The notes below the pieces were generated by a model. It was not told where the DNA came from and did not search any database. It worked only from the letters and a program-made list of their open reading frames with translations. From JARKPK01 sp964631235 (lineage in GTDB: Bacteria; Planctomycetota; Planctomycetia; Pirellulales; Thermoguttaceae), in contig CAZVZX010000002.1 of NCBI GenBank assembly GCA_964631235.1, positions 62,001 to 126,000 on the forward strand: a DNA stretch of 64,000 nucleotides, read 5' to 3'. The position numbers were made by a program, and so were the translations under genes. This document shows, in pieces, positions 8,449 to 17,064 of the stretch. Every line of letters starts with the position of its first letter. Within the stretch, counting starts at the first letter, position 1.

Positions 8449-10839
8449 ATGGAAGCGACTATGGTTGCCGGCATGTTGCCGTTGATGGTGTTGTTGATTT
8501 CTACGGGCGGGGCGGGGCCGGTGGGCTTGCCGCCGTTGCCCGAAGATGCCGTGTTGATGCGATTGGCGCCTGAAAGGGTAGTATTCTTTGCGTCGAATGC
8601 CGGGGCGGCCGAGGCGAAGGCCGATGGCGATAGCGCGGTCGAGCGTTTTTTGGCCGAGCCGGAAGTGCGGCAATTCCTTGCGGAAATCGATCGGTCGATC
8701 ACACGACAGGCGGCCAAAGGAGCGAAACCGGGCGCACCGAGCAAAGAGCAGGTACTTCTCAAGTGGCTCAAGGCCATCGCGACTCGTCCGATGGTGATTT
8801 ACGTTTCGGAGGTGGTCGTTCGGCCGGACGGGCCGCCCGAGATCCGCGGCGGGGCGGCCATCGAACTAGGCGATCAGGCGAAGCAGTTCGAGAAGTCGTT
8901 GCTCGATCTGATCGGTGCGGCAGGCGGCGGCGTCCAGATTGAACAGGCGGAGATCGACGGCCAATCGGTTTCGTTGATTCGGTTGCCCGACGGTCCGCCG
9001 ATCACCGTTGGGGTCCGCGGCCGGTATCTGCTGGCGAGCATGGGCAAAGACGAAATGGCGTCGATGGCGGCACGAGCGAAAAACGGTGCGCCGCCGGCTT
9101 GGCTCACCGAGATCGGTCGCAAGCTGCCGGTGCAGCGTCGGGCCAGTGTGATCTATCTCGACATTCGCCCGGTGCTGGAGCAAGCGCTTCCGATCACCCC
9201 GCCCGAGGCCGCTGCGGTGATCGCGGCGCTGGGACTCACTCAGGTTCAGTCGCTGTCGTATGTGGGCGGGTTGGATAAAGAAGATGTAGTTTTTCGGTCG
9301 TTGGTGGCGTTCGACGGCCCGCCTCAGGGACTGTTGCGCTTGTTCGAGCAACGATCGCTCACGGCCGATGACCTCCGCCACATCCCGGCCGACGCGACGT
9401 TCGCCGGTGCCATGCGATTCGATTTGAGCAAGGCCTGGGCTGAGTTGCGGCAGATCGCCGCGAAAGTCAATCCGATGGCCGAGCAGGGCTTCGAGATGAT
9501 CGAGGGACAGTTCGAGCAATTCTTCGATCTCCGCTTGGTGGATGATTTTCTCCGTCCGATGGGCGACACCTGGACGTTGTTCGATTCACCCACGGGAGGC
9601 GGGCTGGGCTTGGGGATCGCGCTTGTCGGTGTTCCGGCCGACGCCAAGGCGCTGGCGGCTACCAACAAACGCTTTGTTCGCAATCTGCGCGAGGCCATCC
9701 CCGACGATGGGCACGCCGGGTTCCGCATCGTCGAAACGGAATTCTCCGGGCAAACCCTCTTTTCGATCGTCTTCGACGACGAAGTTCCGTTCCGTCCCTG
9801 TTGGTGCATTACCGACAAGCACTTGGTCATCGGTCTGTTTCCGCAGTCGATCAAGGCGTTCTTGGCGGGGCCACCGCAGAGGTCGCTAGCCGAACTGCCC
9901 GAAGTAGCGTCTGCGGTTCGGCCGGGGGTGATCGGACTAACCTATCTCGATCAACGGCGCTGGGCGGAAATGATCTATCCGATGGTCCCGATCATGGCCC
10001 AAGCAGCGGCGAACGAAGTCAAGAGGAACACCGGCGTTGAATTCGACGCCGCCACTTTTCCCTCTGCCCGCGCGATCATCCCACACTTGGGCCCGATGGT
10101 CTCCACGGTTGCACGCACCCAGAGCGGTATCGAAGGCTTCTCGCGCCAGCGGGTGCCGGCGGGCGGGTTCTCCTCGCCTTCGGTAATGGTGGCCTTGCTG
10201 CTGCCAGCGGTGCCGTCGGCCCGCGAGGCCGCTCGGCGGACGCAGTCGTCGAACAACATGATGCAGATCCTGCTGGCGATGCACAATTATCACGATGCAC
10301 TGGGGGCCTTTCCAGCGGCGTACAGTGCCGACAAGGAGGGCAAGCCGCTTCTGAGCTGGCGCGTCCACATTTTGCCTTATATCGATGAGGAAGAACTGTA
10401 CAAGCAGTTTCACCTCGATGAACCGTGGGATAGCGAACATAACAAGAAGCTGATCGAAAAAATGCCCGCGATCTACCGCAGCCCGAACTCCACGGCCGAG
10501 CCGGGCAAAACGAACTACCTGACGATCCGTGGGAAGAACACCGTATTTTCCGGCGCTAAGGGCGGCAAGTTGCGAGACGTCGTCGATGGCACGTCAAATA
10601 CGGTCGTTCTGGTCGAGGCACCCGACAGCGCTGCTGTGCCCTGGACGAAGCCCGACGATTTCGAGTTCGATCCGGAGAATCCGGCCAAGGGGTTGTTCGG
10701 CATGCGGCCGAACGGAGTGATCGCCGGGTTTGCCGACGGCTCGGTGCGGATGATTTCGCTGGCGATCGATCCCGAGGTCCTCAAGGCACTGTTCGAGCAG
10801 AACGACGGTAAGGCCATCGATATGTCCGACTTCGAGTAG
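8449..10839 (+). CDS. Large DUF1559 protein with secretion signal
   Basis: 796 residues. A hydrophobic N-terminal stretch (about 5-22) looks like a signal peptide. Residues about 25-580 form a long domain I do not recognise, rich in alternating strands and helices. From about 580 onward the protein follows the DUF1559 pattern: LLPAVPSAREAARRTQSSNNM, then HNYHDALGAFPAAY, LSWRVHILPYIDEEELYKQFHLDEPW, and finally GVIAGFADGSVRMIS. In the last block the usual H-X9-DG histidine is replaced. DUF1559 proteins are very numerous in Planctomycetes and resemble pseudopilins, but here the region sits at the C-terminus rather than after a prepilin signal. AAAGG precedes the ATG by seven bases. Confidence 0.9.
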   Translation: MEATMVAGMLPLMVLLISTGGAGPVGLPPLPEDAVLMRLAPERVVFFASNAGAAEAKADGDSAVERFLAEPEVRQFLAEIDRSITRQAAKGAKPGAPSKEQVLLKWLKAIATRPMVIYVSEVVVRPDGPPEIRGGAAIELGDQAKQFEKSLLDLIGAAGGGVQIEQAEIDGQSVSLIRLPDGPPITVGVRGRYLLASMGKDEMASMAARAKNGAPPAWLTEIGRKLPVQRRASVIYLDIRPVLEQALPITPPEAAAVIAALGLTQVQSLSYVGGLDKEDVVFRSLVAFDGPPQGLLRLFEQRSLTADDLRHIPADATFAGAMRFDLSKAWAELRQIAAKVNPMAEQGFEMIEGQFEQFFDLRLVDDFLRPMGDTWTLFDSPTGGGLGLGIALVGVPADAKALAATNKRFVRNLREAIPDDGHAGFRIVETEFSGQTLFSIVFDDEVPFRPCWCITDKHLVIGLFPQSIKAFLAGPPQRSLAELPEVASAVRPGVIGLTYLDQRRWAEMIYPMVPIMAQAAANEVKRNTGVEFDAATFPSARAIIPHLGPMVSTVARTQSGIEGFSRQRVPAGGFSSPSVMVALLLPAVPSAREAARRTQSSNNMMQILLAMHNYHDALGAFPAAYSADKEGKPLLSWRVHILPYIDEEELYKQFHLDEPWDSEHNKKLIEKMPAIYRSPNSTAEPGKTNYLTIRGKNTVFSGAKGGKLRDVVDGTSNTVVLVEAPDSAAVPWTKPDDFEFDPENPAKGLFGMRPNGVIAGFADGSVRMISLAIDPEVLKALFEQNDGKAIDMSDFE

Positions 10840-10986
10840 CGGGCGAGATAAGCCGCGGCTTGGCGGCTGTCGGCGTTCGAATGCACGTAAAAATAGGCGA
10901 GTTAGGAAAGGTGTGTCGGTCGCAACGAAAACTCCTGTAGGGCGGTCGGCCTGCTGGCCGAAGCAACTGGTCAGGGAGGCCGCCCG

Positions 10987-11850
10987 GTGCCGACGAGTTG
11001 CTTTGCGCTCAAAAGCGTTTCTGTCGTCGTTATTGCCCTGGTGGCGGGCACGTTGACTGGTTGCGCCCACTTCTTCCACGAAAGCCCCCGCGGCGAAGCC
11101 GACCGAATCGGGTTGGTCTTTCCCGAGCGATTGTCGCGGGGCTGCGTGTTCTATTTGACCGGCGTGGCCGGCGAATGCGGGACCGATCGCTTTTTGGTCG
11201 AGGCATTGAAGCGGGCCGATCTCGATTTGGGCGTTCTGGTGTACGACTGGACCGACTTGCAGGGCGGGCGACGGAGCAATCTTCAATCGTACGAAGAACA
11301 CCGCGTGCAGGCGCAACGAATCGCCGAGCGAATCGTCACTTACCAGCGGCTCAATCCCGGCAGGCCGGTGCATTTGCTGGGCTACTCGGGCGGGGCGGCC
11401 ATGGTAGCCTTCGTGCTCGAAGCGCTGCCGCCGGAACACGCCGTGGACTCGGCGATCATGCTCGCTCCGGTTGTCGCCCCAGACTACGACCTTTCGCGCG
11501 CGATGGCGGGCTGTCGCGGGCCGATTTATTGCTTCTACTCGTCGCTCGACTTCGGCGCGCTGATGCTCTGCACCACGCTGATGGGCAACATGGATGGATA
11601 CAAGGGCAGGGCGGCCGGCGCTGCCGGGTTCGTGCCGCCGGCGCATCTTGATGCGGTCGAACAAGAGGCGTACCGGCGCCGGCTGATTCAAGTGGGCTAC
11701 GACTCGCGGATGCTCGCGGCCGGTCATCTTGGCGGGCACTACGGTTGGACAAATCCCTGGTTCGTCCGCCAATGGATCGTGCCGCTGCTTCGCGATCGGT
11801 CGGCGGAGCCAGTGGCAACGACCGCCGCACTGCCTGCGGCCGTGCATTGA
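10987..11850 (+). CDS. Lipoprotein alpha/beta hydrolase
   Basis: 287 residues, GTG start. The signal ends in LTGC, giving lipidated Cys26. A hydrolase fold follows: VFYLTGVAGECG (strand and oxyanion region), VLVYDWTD, and the nucleophile elbow GYSGG with Ser134, then AIMLAPVVAPDYDLS and a C-terminal His in AGHLGGHYGW. It is probably an esterase or lipase-like enzyme on the outer face of a membrane. The substrate is unknown. The GTG is preceded by GGGAGG at close range. Confidence 0.85.
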   Translation: MPTSCFALKSVSVVVIALVAGTLTGCAHFFHESPRGEADRIGLVFPERLSRGCVFYLTGVAGECGTDRFLVEALKRADLDLGVLVYDWTDLQGGRRSNLQSYEEHRVQAQRIAERIVTYQRLNPGRPVHLLGYSGGAAMVAFVLEALPPEHAVDSAIMLAPVVAPDYDLSRAMAGCRGPIYCFYSSLDFGALMLCTTLMGNMDGYKGRAAGAAGFVPPAHLDAVEQEAYRRRLIQVGYDSRMLAAGHLGGHYGWTNPWFVRQWIVPLLRDRSAEPVATTAALPAAVH

Positions 11851-11974
11851 TGCGGCACGGCGTCGCGGCAGAGACGCTTCGGCAGTGGGCCGCGGTTTTC
11901 TGCCGCACTCGAATCTGATGTTGCGGACCGGGTTCGTGCGTCGTCGAATCTGCCGAATCGGGAGAAAGGTATTG

Positions 11975-12003
11975 TTGACAGGCGGCTCGGCCGACCGTAT
12001 CTA
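11975..12003 (+). promoter_or_regulatory. Near-consensus sigma-70 promoter, probably for the tmRNA precursor
   Basis: TTGACA at 11975-11980, a 17-base spacer, and TATCTA at 11998-12003. The -10 box overlaps a perfect 12-base palindrome TATCTATAGATA (11998-12009). The next gene downstream on this strand is the tmRNA at 12239, so the primary transcript would carry about 225 bases of leader, or a separate small RNA starts here. Confidence 0.6.
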
Positions 12004-12026
12004 TAGATAGAAGATGATTCCAACGC

Positions 12027-12042
12027 GATCAATTCATTGATC
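12027..12042 (+). other. Short perfect hairpin in the tmRNA leader
   Basis: GATCAA TTCA TTGATC: six paired bases and a four-base loop, 24 bases after the promoter -10 box. It has no T-run, so it is not a standard terminator. It could be a processing or operator site. Confidence 0.35.
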
Positions 12043-12238
12043 GGAACGAATCAGAGCCTCTCTGCTGGCAACGGCGCGTCCCGAATACCGGGCCGGTCCG
12101 CGCGGGGCGGCAGCGCCGCAAAATAAACGGTGCTGTCGCATTCAACCGAAAAATGGGTTTTCTTGGTCGCTCGCGTATCTGTCGGGAGAACGGGAGAACA
12201 AGAAATCCGGGGGAGCCGTGCGTGAGTGTTGCCGAATC

Positions 12239-12594
12239 GGGGGCGAATTGGATTCGACCGGGCAGCTTGAAGCGTTGGCGGCGTGTCGTGGTTGGTCAGC
12301 AGGCCACGTAAAAAGCCGACCACCAATTAAATGCCGAGCCTCGGCTCGCAATGGCCGCTTAGTAAAAGTGGCCCCGGCTGAAGACCTTTGCCGAAGAGGT
12401 CTGACTGCCGGCTGCAAATTCGGCTCGCCGCGGGTCATTGTCGGGTACGCCCGCGGTTAGAACCTGTTCCTGACTGGTCGTTGCCAGGCCGTGTCGGTTG
12501 AGCCGGGCGGCGACGAGAACCAATCAACCGAATACACACGTAGATGCTGGCGTGGAAATGTCGCGGGACGCGGGTTCGATCCCCGCCGCCTCCA
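12239..12594 (+). ncRNA. ssrA: Transfer-messenger RNA
   Basis: The tRNA-like ends are clear. The 5' GGGGGCG pairs with CGCCTCC at 12587-12593, followed by discriminator A at 12594. The 3' part has a T-arm with GGTTCGATCC inside a GCGGG/CCCGC stem. CCA is not encoded. The tag reading frame lies at 12333-12362: GCC GAG CCT CGG CTC GCA ATG GCC GCT TAG, giving the tag AEPRLAMAA, with an AATTAAAT stretch just before the resume codon as is usual. The RNA rescues stalled ribosomes with SmpB and marks the truncated proteins for proteolysis. Its length of 356 bases is typical of a one-piece tmRNA. Confidence 0.93.
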
Positions 12595-12597
12595 TTG

Positions 12598-12653
12598 CCT
12601 CGGTTGGCCGCACCTTGCTCGAGTTCGCGGCCGATCGAGGCTTTTTCTTTTTT
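12598..12653 (+). terminator. Intrinsic terminator of ssrA
   Basis: The arms CCTCGGTTGGCCGC (12598-12611) and GCGGCCGATCGAGG (12627-12640) pair over 14 positions with two G-T wobbles, and CTTTTTCTTTTTT follows at once (12641-12653). It starts four bases after the mature 3' end of the tmRNA. Confidence 0.9.
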
Positions 12654-12836
12654 GGCGGTGTTCTTCAATTGTCACGTCCCACTGCATGGTGGAAAACGAA
12701 CCGAAGGCGCGTGCTTTTGCCGATGAGCATCGGTATTGCGCCAACTCGTTCGCGTTGCGGTATGTGTGTTTTGTAACGAAGGATCAGTATCGTCGGCACC
12801 AATTGGGGAGTCTTGCTCCTTGCCGAGGAGGCTGCA

Positions 12837-13256
12837 ATGAAAAGGCCCGAACGCTGGCTCGCCGCGCTGCTGTGGGCGATGGGGATTCTGTTGCTCTCCG
12901 CATTGGTGCCGACCTTCATGCCGTTTGCGTGGATGCAGCATATCCATCGCGAACTGCAATTGGGTGAGCTGCCGCATCTGCCGATCACCGATTATCTCAC
13001 GCGGTCGCTTTCTCTTCTCTATGCCGTTCACGGAGGGCTGTTGATCTACATTGCCACCAACGTCCGCCGCCATTTGCCGGTGGTGAAATGCCTGGGATGG
13101 CTTGCCGTTGCGTTCGGGGTGTTGATGCTGGCCATTGATTTGGTCGCGGGCATGCCGTGGCCGTGGGTCGCAGCGGAAGGACCGTTGATTGTTGCCGGAG
13201 GAGCGGCCATTGTTTGGCTCGCCACGCGAACGACGGCGGTAGATCGGACGGCGTGA
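12837..13256 (+). CDS. Small integral membrane protein
   Basis: 139 residues with about four hydrophobic segments: near 9-30, 60-75 (LLYAVHGGLLIYIAT), 82-105 and 112-130. No enzymatic motif was recognised. The ATG at 12837 follows GAGGAGG at an ideal distance. An in-frame upstream TTG would add eight residues and bury this site in the gene. It begins after the tmRNA terminator, so it should have its own promoter. Confidence 0.8.
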   Translation: MKRPERWLAALLWAMGILLLSALVPTFMPFAWMQHIHRELQLGELPHLPITDYLTRSLSLLYAVHGGLLIYIATNVRRHLPVVKCLGWLAVAFGVLMLAIDLVAGMPWPWVAAEGPLIVAGGAAIVWLATRTTAVDRTA

Positions 13257-13590
13257 ATAGCATGGCGACAGGGGCGGGACCGATGATCGCTCGGCTCGTC
13301 CGCCGACAGGTCGGCACGTCAGCGGGCAGCCGGCCGAGCACGAGCAAGAACTGCCGGGCATTGCGACCGACACACTACCGAAAGGCAGCGGTCATTGACC
13401 GCAACAAAGACAACCAGTATGCTCACAGGCCGTACCATCGAGCGCGCGGGTCTATCGCTCGCCTCATGTTTCGGCAGCGTGCCAAGGCGAGAGGTCTTTT
13501 GAGGGCGCTTGCCGGCCTGACAGGCTTATGAAAGGGTGCGACCGCCTCAGCGGAACCGACTGATCGGACTTCGACAGGAGAATCAACCGA
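13257..13590. other. Gene-free spacer
   Basis: No recognised gene, RNA or repeat. A good ribosome binding site (AGGAG) at its end belongs to the DUF3467 gene. Confidence 0.4.
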
Positions 13591-13962
13591 ATGCTTCCGT
13601 CCAACGAACCATCGCAGAACAAACCTTCATCAGACGCCGAACAGCCTGCCGGCGAGGCATCGCGTCAGCCGCAACGGGTTGCCATCGAAATCGACGAGTC
13701 GCGGGCCGTTGCCCTCTATTCCAATTTCTGTCGCGTCAACGGCACGCACGAAGAATTGATCATGGATTTCGGGCTCAATGCCCAACCGATCGGCATTCCG
13801 ACGAAGCCGCTGGTGATCAATCAGCGGATTGTTTTGAATTATTACACGGCTAAACGACTGCTCCAGGCGCTGCACGCCACGATTCAGCATCACGAAACGC
13901 TGTTCGGGGTGATCGAAACCGACGTGCAACGCCGAATTCGCCCGGGCGCGGCCCCGAGTTGA
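13591..13962 (+). CDS. DUF3467 protein
   Basis: 123 residues. After a polar N-terminal tail of about 30 residues comes the DUF3467 core: YSNFCRVNGTHEELIMDFG, then a variable loop, then INQRIVLNYYTAKRLLQALHATI. The domain is widespread in bacteria, including planctomycetes, and has no established function. AGGAG lies nine bases before the ATG. It is convergent with csrA. Confidence 0.9.
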   Translation: MLPSNEPSQNKPSSDAEQPAGEASRQPQRVAIEIDESRAVALYSNFCRVNGTHEELIMDFGLNAQPIGIPTKPLVINQRIVLNYYTAKRLLQALHATIQHHETLFGVIETDVQRRIRPGAAPS

Positions 13963-13978
13963 GCCGATTGCGAACGGC

Positions 13979-14002
13979 GAATTGCAAATGGAATTGCAAA
14001 TG
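13979..14002 (+). repeat. Two tandem 12-base units
   Basis: GAATTGCAAATG is repeated exactly twice (13979-13990 and 13991-14002) in the short gap between the convergent DUF3467 and csrA genes. The role is unknown. Confidence 0.6.
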
Positions 14003-14084
14003 GTTGTCGGCGGGCGGATGGGGGCGAAATCCGATCGCACAACGGCACCGATCGGCCGGTTTCCCGATGCGTGGTTTCAGCCCC

Positions 14085-14291
14085 TTATCGCGGCAGCGAG
14101 GCGATCGGGGGGACGCTATCGATTGAGTCCCCCCGGCTGTCAATCATCGGAAGCTCGGAACGCCGCACGGTGACGGCCGTAGGGGCCTCGATTCCCAAAC
14201 GGATGCGATTGCCGCGTACTTCGAGCACGGTAACGCGAATGTTCTGATCGATGACGATCCCTTCTTGCAGCTTTCTTGAAAGCACCAACAT
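14085..14291 (-). CDS. csrA: Carbon storage regulator CsrA
   Basis: 68 residues. It has the full CsrA pattern: MLVLSRKLQEGIVI, then VLEVRGNRIRLGIEAP, then VRRSEL, with the RNA-binding residues at both edges (Leu4, Arg6 and the Arg-Arg-Ser-Glu block). CsrA dimers bind GGA loops in mRNA leaders and change translation or stability. The C-terminus extends about 15 residues past the core, with no clear motif. The start is secured by GGAGG eight bases upstream. Confidence 0.95.
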   Translation of the reverse strand: MLVLSRKLQEGIVIDQNIRVTVLEVRGNRIRLGIEAPTAVTVRRSELPMIDSRGDSIDSVPPIASLPR

Positions 14292-15423
14292 TTCTCGGTC
14301 CTCCGTGACAAACGCTCAATCGCACCAACCAACAACCAATTCCGAGACGGCGACTCCGTGGGCCCCGCGAACTGGCCCGATTCGCCCTTTTTCGCCAACT
14401 TCCAGTAGCGACGGTCTCCCGAAAAAACCTCCCGCGCCGTCTTCTCGCCAGATCGAGTTACTCGTCTGAACGACCGCAGACGCCACGGTTTGCGCGGCCT
14501 TCAGTTCCTCTTTTCCGGCGGTCGGTGTCCGCCAGCCCAACGTTGTCACCACTGCTCCCCGCATCTATTACGCGGCGTATCCCGGCAAAGTTCTCAAATT
14601 GTCCGAAGCAAAGGCATCATCCGAAGAAGAATGTTGCTCAAGTTCTGCCCTGATTGAGTCTTTCTTCGCCACTTTGGATCATCGCGGCCGCGAACCCCAA
14701 TTCGGCCGGACTGACCAGCCGACAGTTGAATTTTGTCATTCAATGCAGGCATCCCGCGGGCGTTTCAACGATTTGTATGCTCAGTTGCGGAAAACGCCGA
14801 GAGTAAGCGTCGAGCAATTGCTCGATGATCGAGCCCAGCGGTTCCGCGTCGCCGTTATCGCCGACGTTTGCGGCCGCCCCGCCACATAACTCGCGCCCTC
14901 CTAGTCCGCGACCTTCGCCCAAGCCGGTGATCCTGTTGCATTTTTCGAAAGAGTATGAAAAACGGTTTCGCATCGGTGTTTCTCCCCCCAAAAAATTCAC
15001 GATTCAGGGATGTCGGGGTGCTTGCGGCCGATCACTGGCTTCGTCGCCATTTCGACCCCACCCCGCCTAACCCTGACTACTGATCGGAATACCATGTGTG
15101 TTATTATCTATAGTAGTGTACGTATGTCAATTCTTTTTTGTTTTGATTTCGGGGAGGGAACAGCGGAAATGAATTGCAACTATTTTATTTGAAATAACTT
15201 ATGGATCGAATTCTTTTGCGTCGGTTGTGGCGGTTCGCGTGTACACCGCACGGTCGAGAGAGGGGAGTTCTCTGCGCGGGAAGACCCGACGAGCAGCCGC
15301 GCCCCCAGCTGGGCCTCGGCCGATCGGTTCAATGGCTTGGTAGAATGTACGATCCGGCGACCTTCGCTTTGGGGGGGGTGAGGCCGTCGATGTCTCTTTT
15401 GGAGGAAGGACATCGCACCCAGC
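14292..15423. other. Long spacer with an AT-rich island
   Basis: More than 1.1 kb between csrA and the OleA-like gene. A minus-strand frame at 14316-14564 and a plus frame at 14599-14889 lack any recognised domain. Around 15075-15225 base composition becomes markedly AT-rich (TATTATCTATAG, TTCTTTTTTGTTTTG), unlike the surrounding GC-rich DNA. A sequence at 14321-14365 resembles one at 6097-6140. Confidence 0.5.
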
Positions 15424-16491
15424 TTACTGGCTGGTTCCCCAATCCAGGCCGAGCATAACGACGTTGATACCCGAGCCGATGCCCAGCAGGGCCACTCGGT
15501 CGCCTTGGCGGGGAGGGGCTTGTTCGATACCTCGGGCAACGGTCATCGGCAGAGCGACCGCGCCGGTGTTGCCGAGCGTCGGATAGGTGGCGAAGTCGAT
15601 CGCCGCGTCGAGCCCGAGCGAATCGAAGAGAAGGCGATGATGGGCCTTGCCAACCTGATGGCAAAACGTGCGGTTGATTTGCTCACGGCGCCAATGGAGG
15701 GCATCGAGGAATCCGTCGAACGCGCTGGTTGCCGCGGCAATCCCCTCGCGGAGCAACGCCTCGGAGTCGGTTTCCATCAGCAGCGACTTTTCCGGCGAAC
15801 CGGCGACATGATCGCCGCGGCAAAGCTCGCAGTGGTCGGTGCGCGCTAGCAATGCCCCGCCGAGCAAGCGGTGCCCGTGTCGGCTGAGGCTGCGATCGAC
15901 CAGGACCACCGCGGCACTGCCCGCGCCGATTGTCAGCGAGGCGAAGGCGGTTTTGATCTGTTTGCGATCGAGCGACAGGTCGGCATTCAGGGCGGCGATG
16001 GTGCTTTCGACGAGTTGGCGGCCGTTTTCCGTCCCCACAACCAAGGCGGCCTTGATGTGGCCAAGCTCGATCATATTGGCCGCCTGAACGATTCCGTTGA
16101 GCAGTCCCAGGCAGGCATTTGAAACATCGTACACAGCGCAGGTCGGCGGCAGACCGAGCTGCCGGTGAACGGCACAGGCTGTTGCCGGTTCCAGGCAATC
16201 GCGGCAGACGGAGCCGTGGATCAAGGCGCCGATCGTCGCCGGTGCGATCGATGCCGCAGCGATTGCCTTTTGTCCGGTGATCGCACTAATGCGGCTCGGG
16301 CGCTCGTCGATCGGAAAGAACCGCCGTTCCCGAATGCCGGTCATCAACTCGAGTCGCCCGAACGGCAGTTTCAGTCGGTTGTAGAGTGGGCTGAGCCGCG
16401 CCTCGATTTGCTCTGTGGAGACGATTTCCTCCGGCAAGGTATAGGCCCATGCCTCGACACAAACTCGGTCGTAGCGAAACTGCAACACCAT
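15424..16491 (-). CDS. OleA-like thiolase (3-oxoacyl-ACP synthase III family)
   Basis: 355 residues of the KAS III fold. The catalytic triad is visible: Cys127 in VSNACLGL, His278 in FCHQVGKAH and Asn308 in LGNTG. Glu101 in RDCLEPATA matches the glutamate found in OleA and not in FabH, and the C-terminus GDRVALLGIGSGIN is also OleA-like. OleA joins two fatty acyl-CoAs head to head to a beta-keto acid, the first step to long-chain olefins or ketones. No oleB, oleC or typical oleD lies next to it, so its product and pathway here are open. A diverged FabH or a polyketide-type synthase is the alternative. No clear ribosome binding site precedes the ATG. Confidence 0.85.
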   Translation of the reverse strand: MVLQFRYDRVCVEAWAYTLPEEIVSTEQIEARLSPLYNRLKLPFGRLELMTGIRERRFFPIDERPSRISAITGQKAIAAASIAPATIGALIHGSVCRDCLEPATACAVHRQLGLPPTCAVYDVSNACLGLLNGIVQAANMIELGHIKAALVVGTENGRQLVESTIAALNADLSLDRKQIKTAFASLTIGAGSAAVVLVDRSLSRHGHRLLGGALLARTDHCELCRGDHVAGSPEKSLLMETDSEALLREGIAAATSAFDGFLDALHWRREQINRTFCHQVGKAHHRLLFDSLGLDAAIDFATYPTLGNTGAVALPMTVARGIEQAPPRQGDRVALLGIGSGINVVMLGLDWGTSQ

Positions 16492-17064
16492 GAAACAGCC
16501 CTAGATACAGCCGCGAAGAATGGACAGCGGTTCAATCGGTGACCGCGCGCAGCCGGCCGCTCCGCCGCGTCAGCAACCGATTGCGCCACTGTGCGGAATT
16601 GTTGCAACACCGCGTCTGGGAGATCGTCTCCGTTTTCGCACGAGCCGGGCGATGTTGCACAATGGCTCGATGCCATAGGACGTGCCCCGCCCCGCATTTC
16701 GTCTTCTGCGGCCAAAACGTGAACCGATGAGCCGCGTATTTTCGTCGGTTCCGGCAGAAGATGCAATTCCCCAGCGGCGAGAACGGGCGGAAAGCGGGGA
16801 GGCCGAAATGCCTGAAGGTGGGAGAAACAGAAAACGAAAGGGTGTGGCCCAAGTGTCGGGCTGCATGGCGGGACTGGTCCGGGAGAAGTGCTTTGTCGCT
16901 GCGGTCCTCTCGGGTCGGCGAGTCGGGAAGCGTCGAGTCGGTAGGTCCAGCGGGCGGCTTCGACGCGGGAAGACACGGGAATCGGTGAATCGGGGGGGCG
17001 AACTGCCCTTGGCCGGGCGCGTCATTTGCCGTTACCATGACTTGCGGCATGGAAGGAGAGGTCA
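16492..17064. other. Spacer with decayed repeat copy E
   Basis: Between the OleA-like gene (minus) and the zinc-finger gene (plus). It contains the partial repeat at 16510-16570. No gene is supported. Confidence 0.5.
16510..16570 (+). repeat. Dispersed ~90-bp element, copy E (partial, decayed)
   Basis: It reads CCGCGAAGAATGGACAGCGG then TTCAATCGGTGACCG and GCCGGCCGCTCCGCCGCG, following the first half of the element in the orientation of copies C and D. In one frame it gives AAKNGQRFNR followed by a stop, like TAKNETRFHR in copy A. The second half is not recognisable. Confidence 0.45.

Larger units (their letters stand above)
11851..12238. other. Spacer upstream of tmRNA
   Basis: Holds a near-consensus promoter at 11975-12003 and a small hairpin at 12027-12042. 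No coding region is supported. Confidence 0.6.

Noticed and set aside
10594..11847. A 417-codon minus-strand frame over the DUF1559 tail and the lipoprotein hydrolase
   Set aside because: Antisense shadow of two supported genes; rich in Arg, His and Gln as such shadows are.
12498..12776. Plus-strand frames crossing the 3' end of the tmRNA
   Set aside because: The tmRNA ends pair, its tag frame is clear, and an intrinsic terminator follows; the frames have no start signal.
14316..14564. An 82-codon minus-strand frame upstream of csrA
   Set aside because: No domain, no ribosome binding site, and its end overlaps the possible dispersed ACCAACCAACAA sequence.
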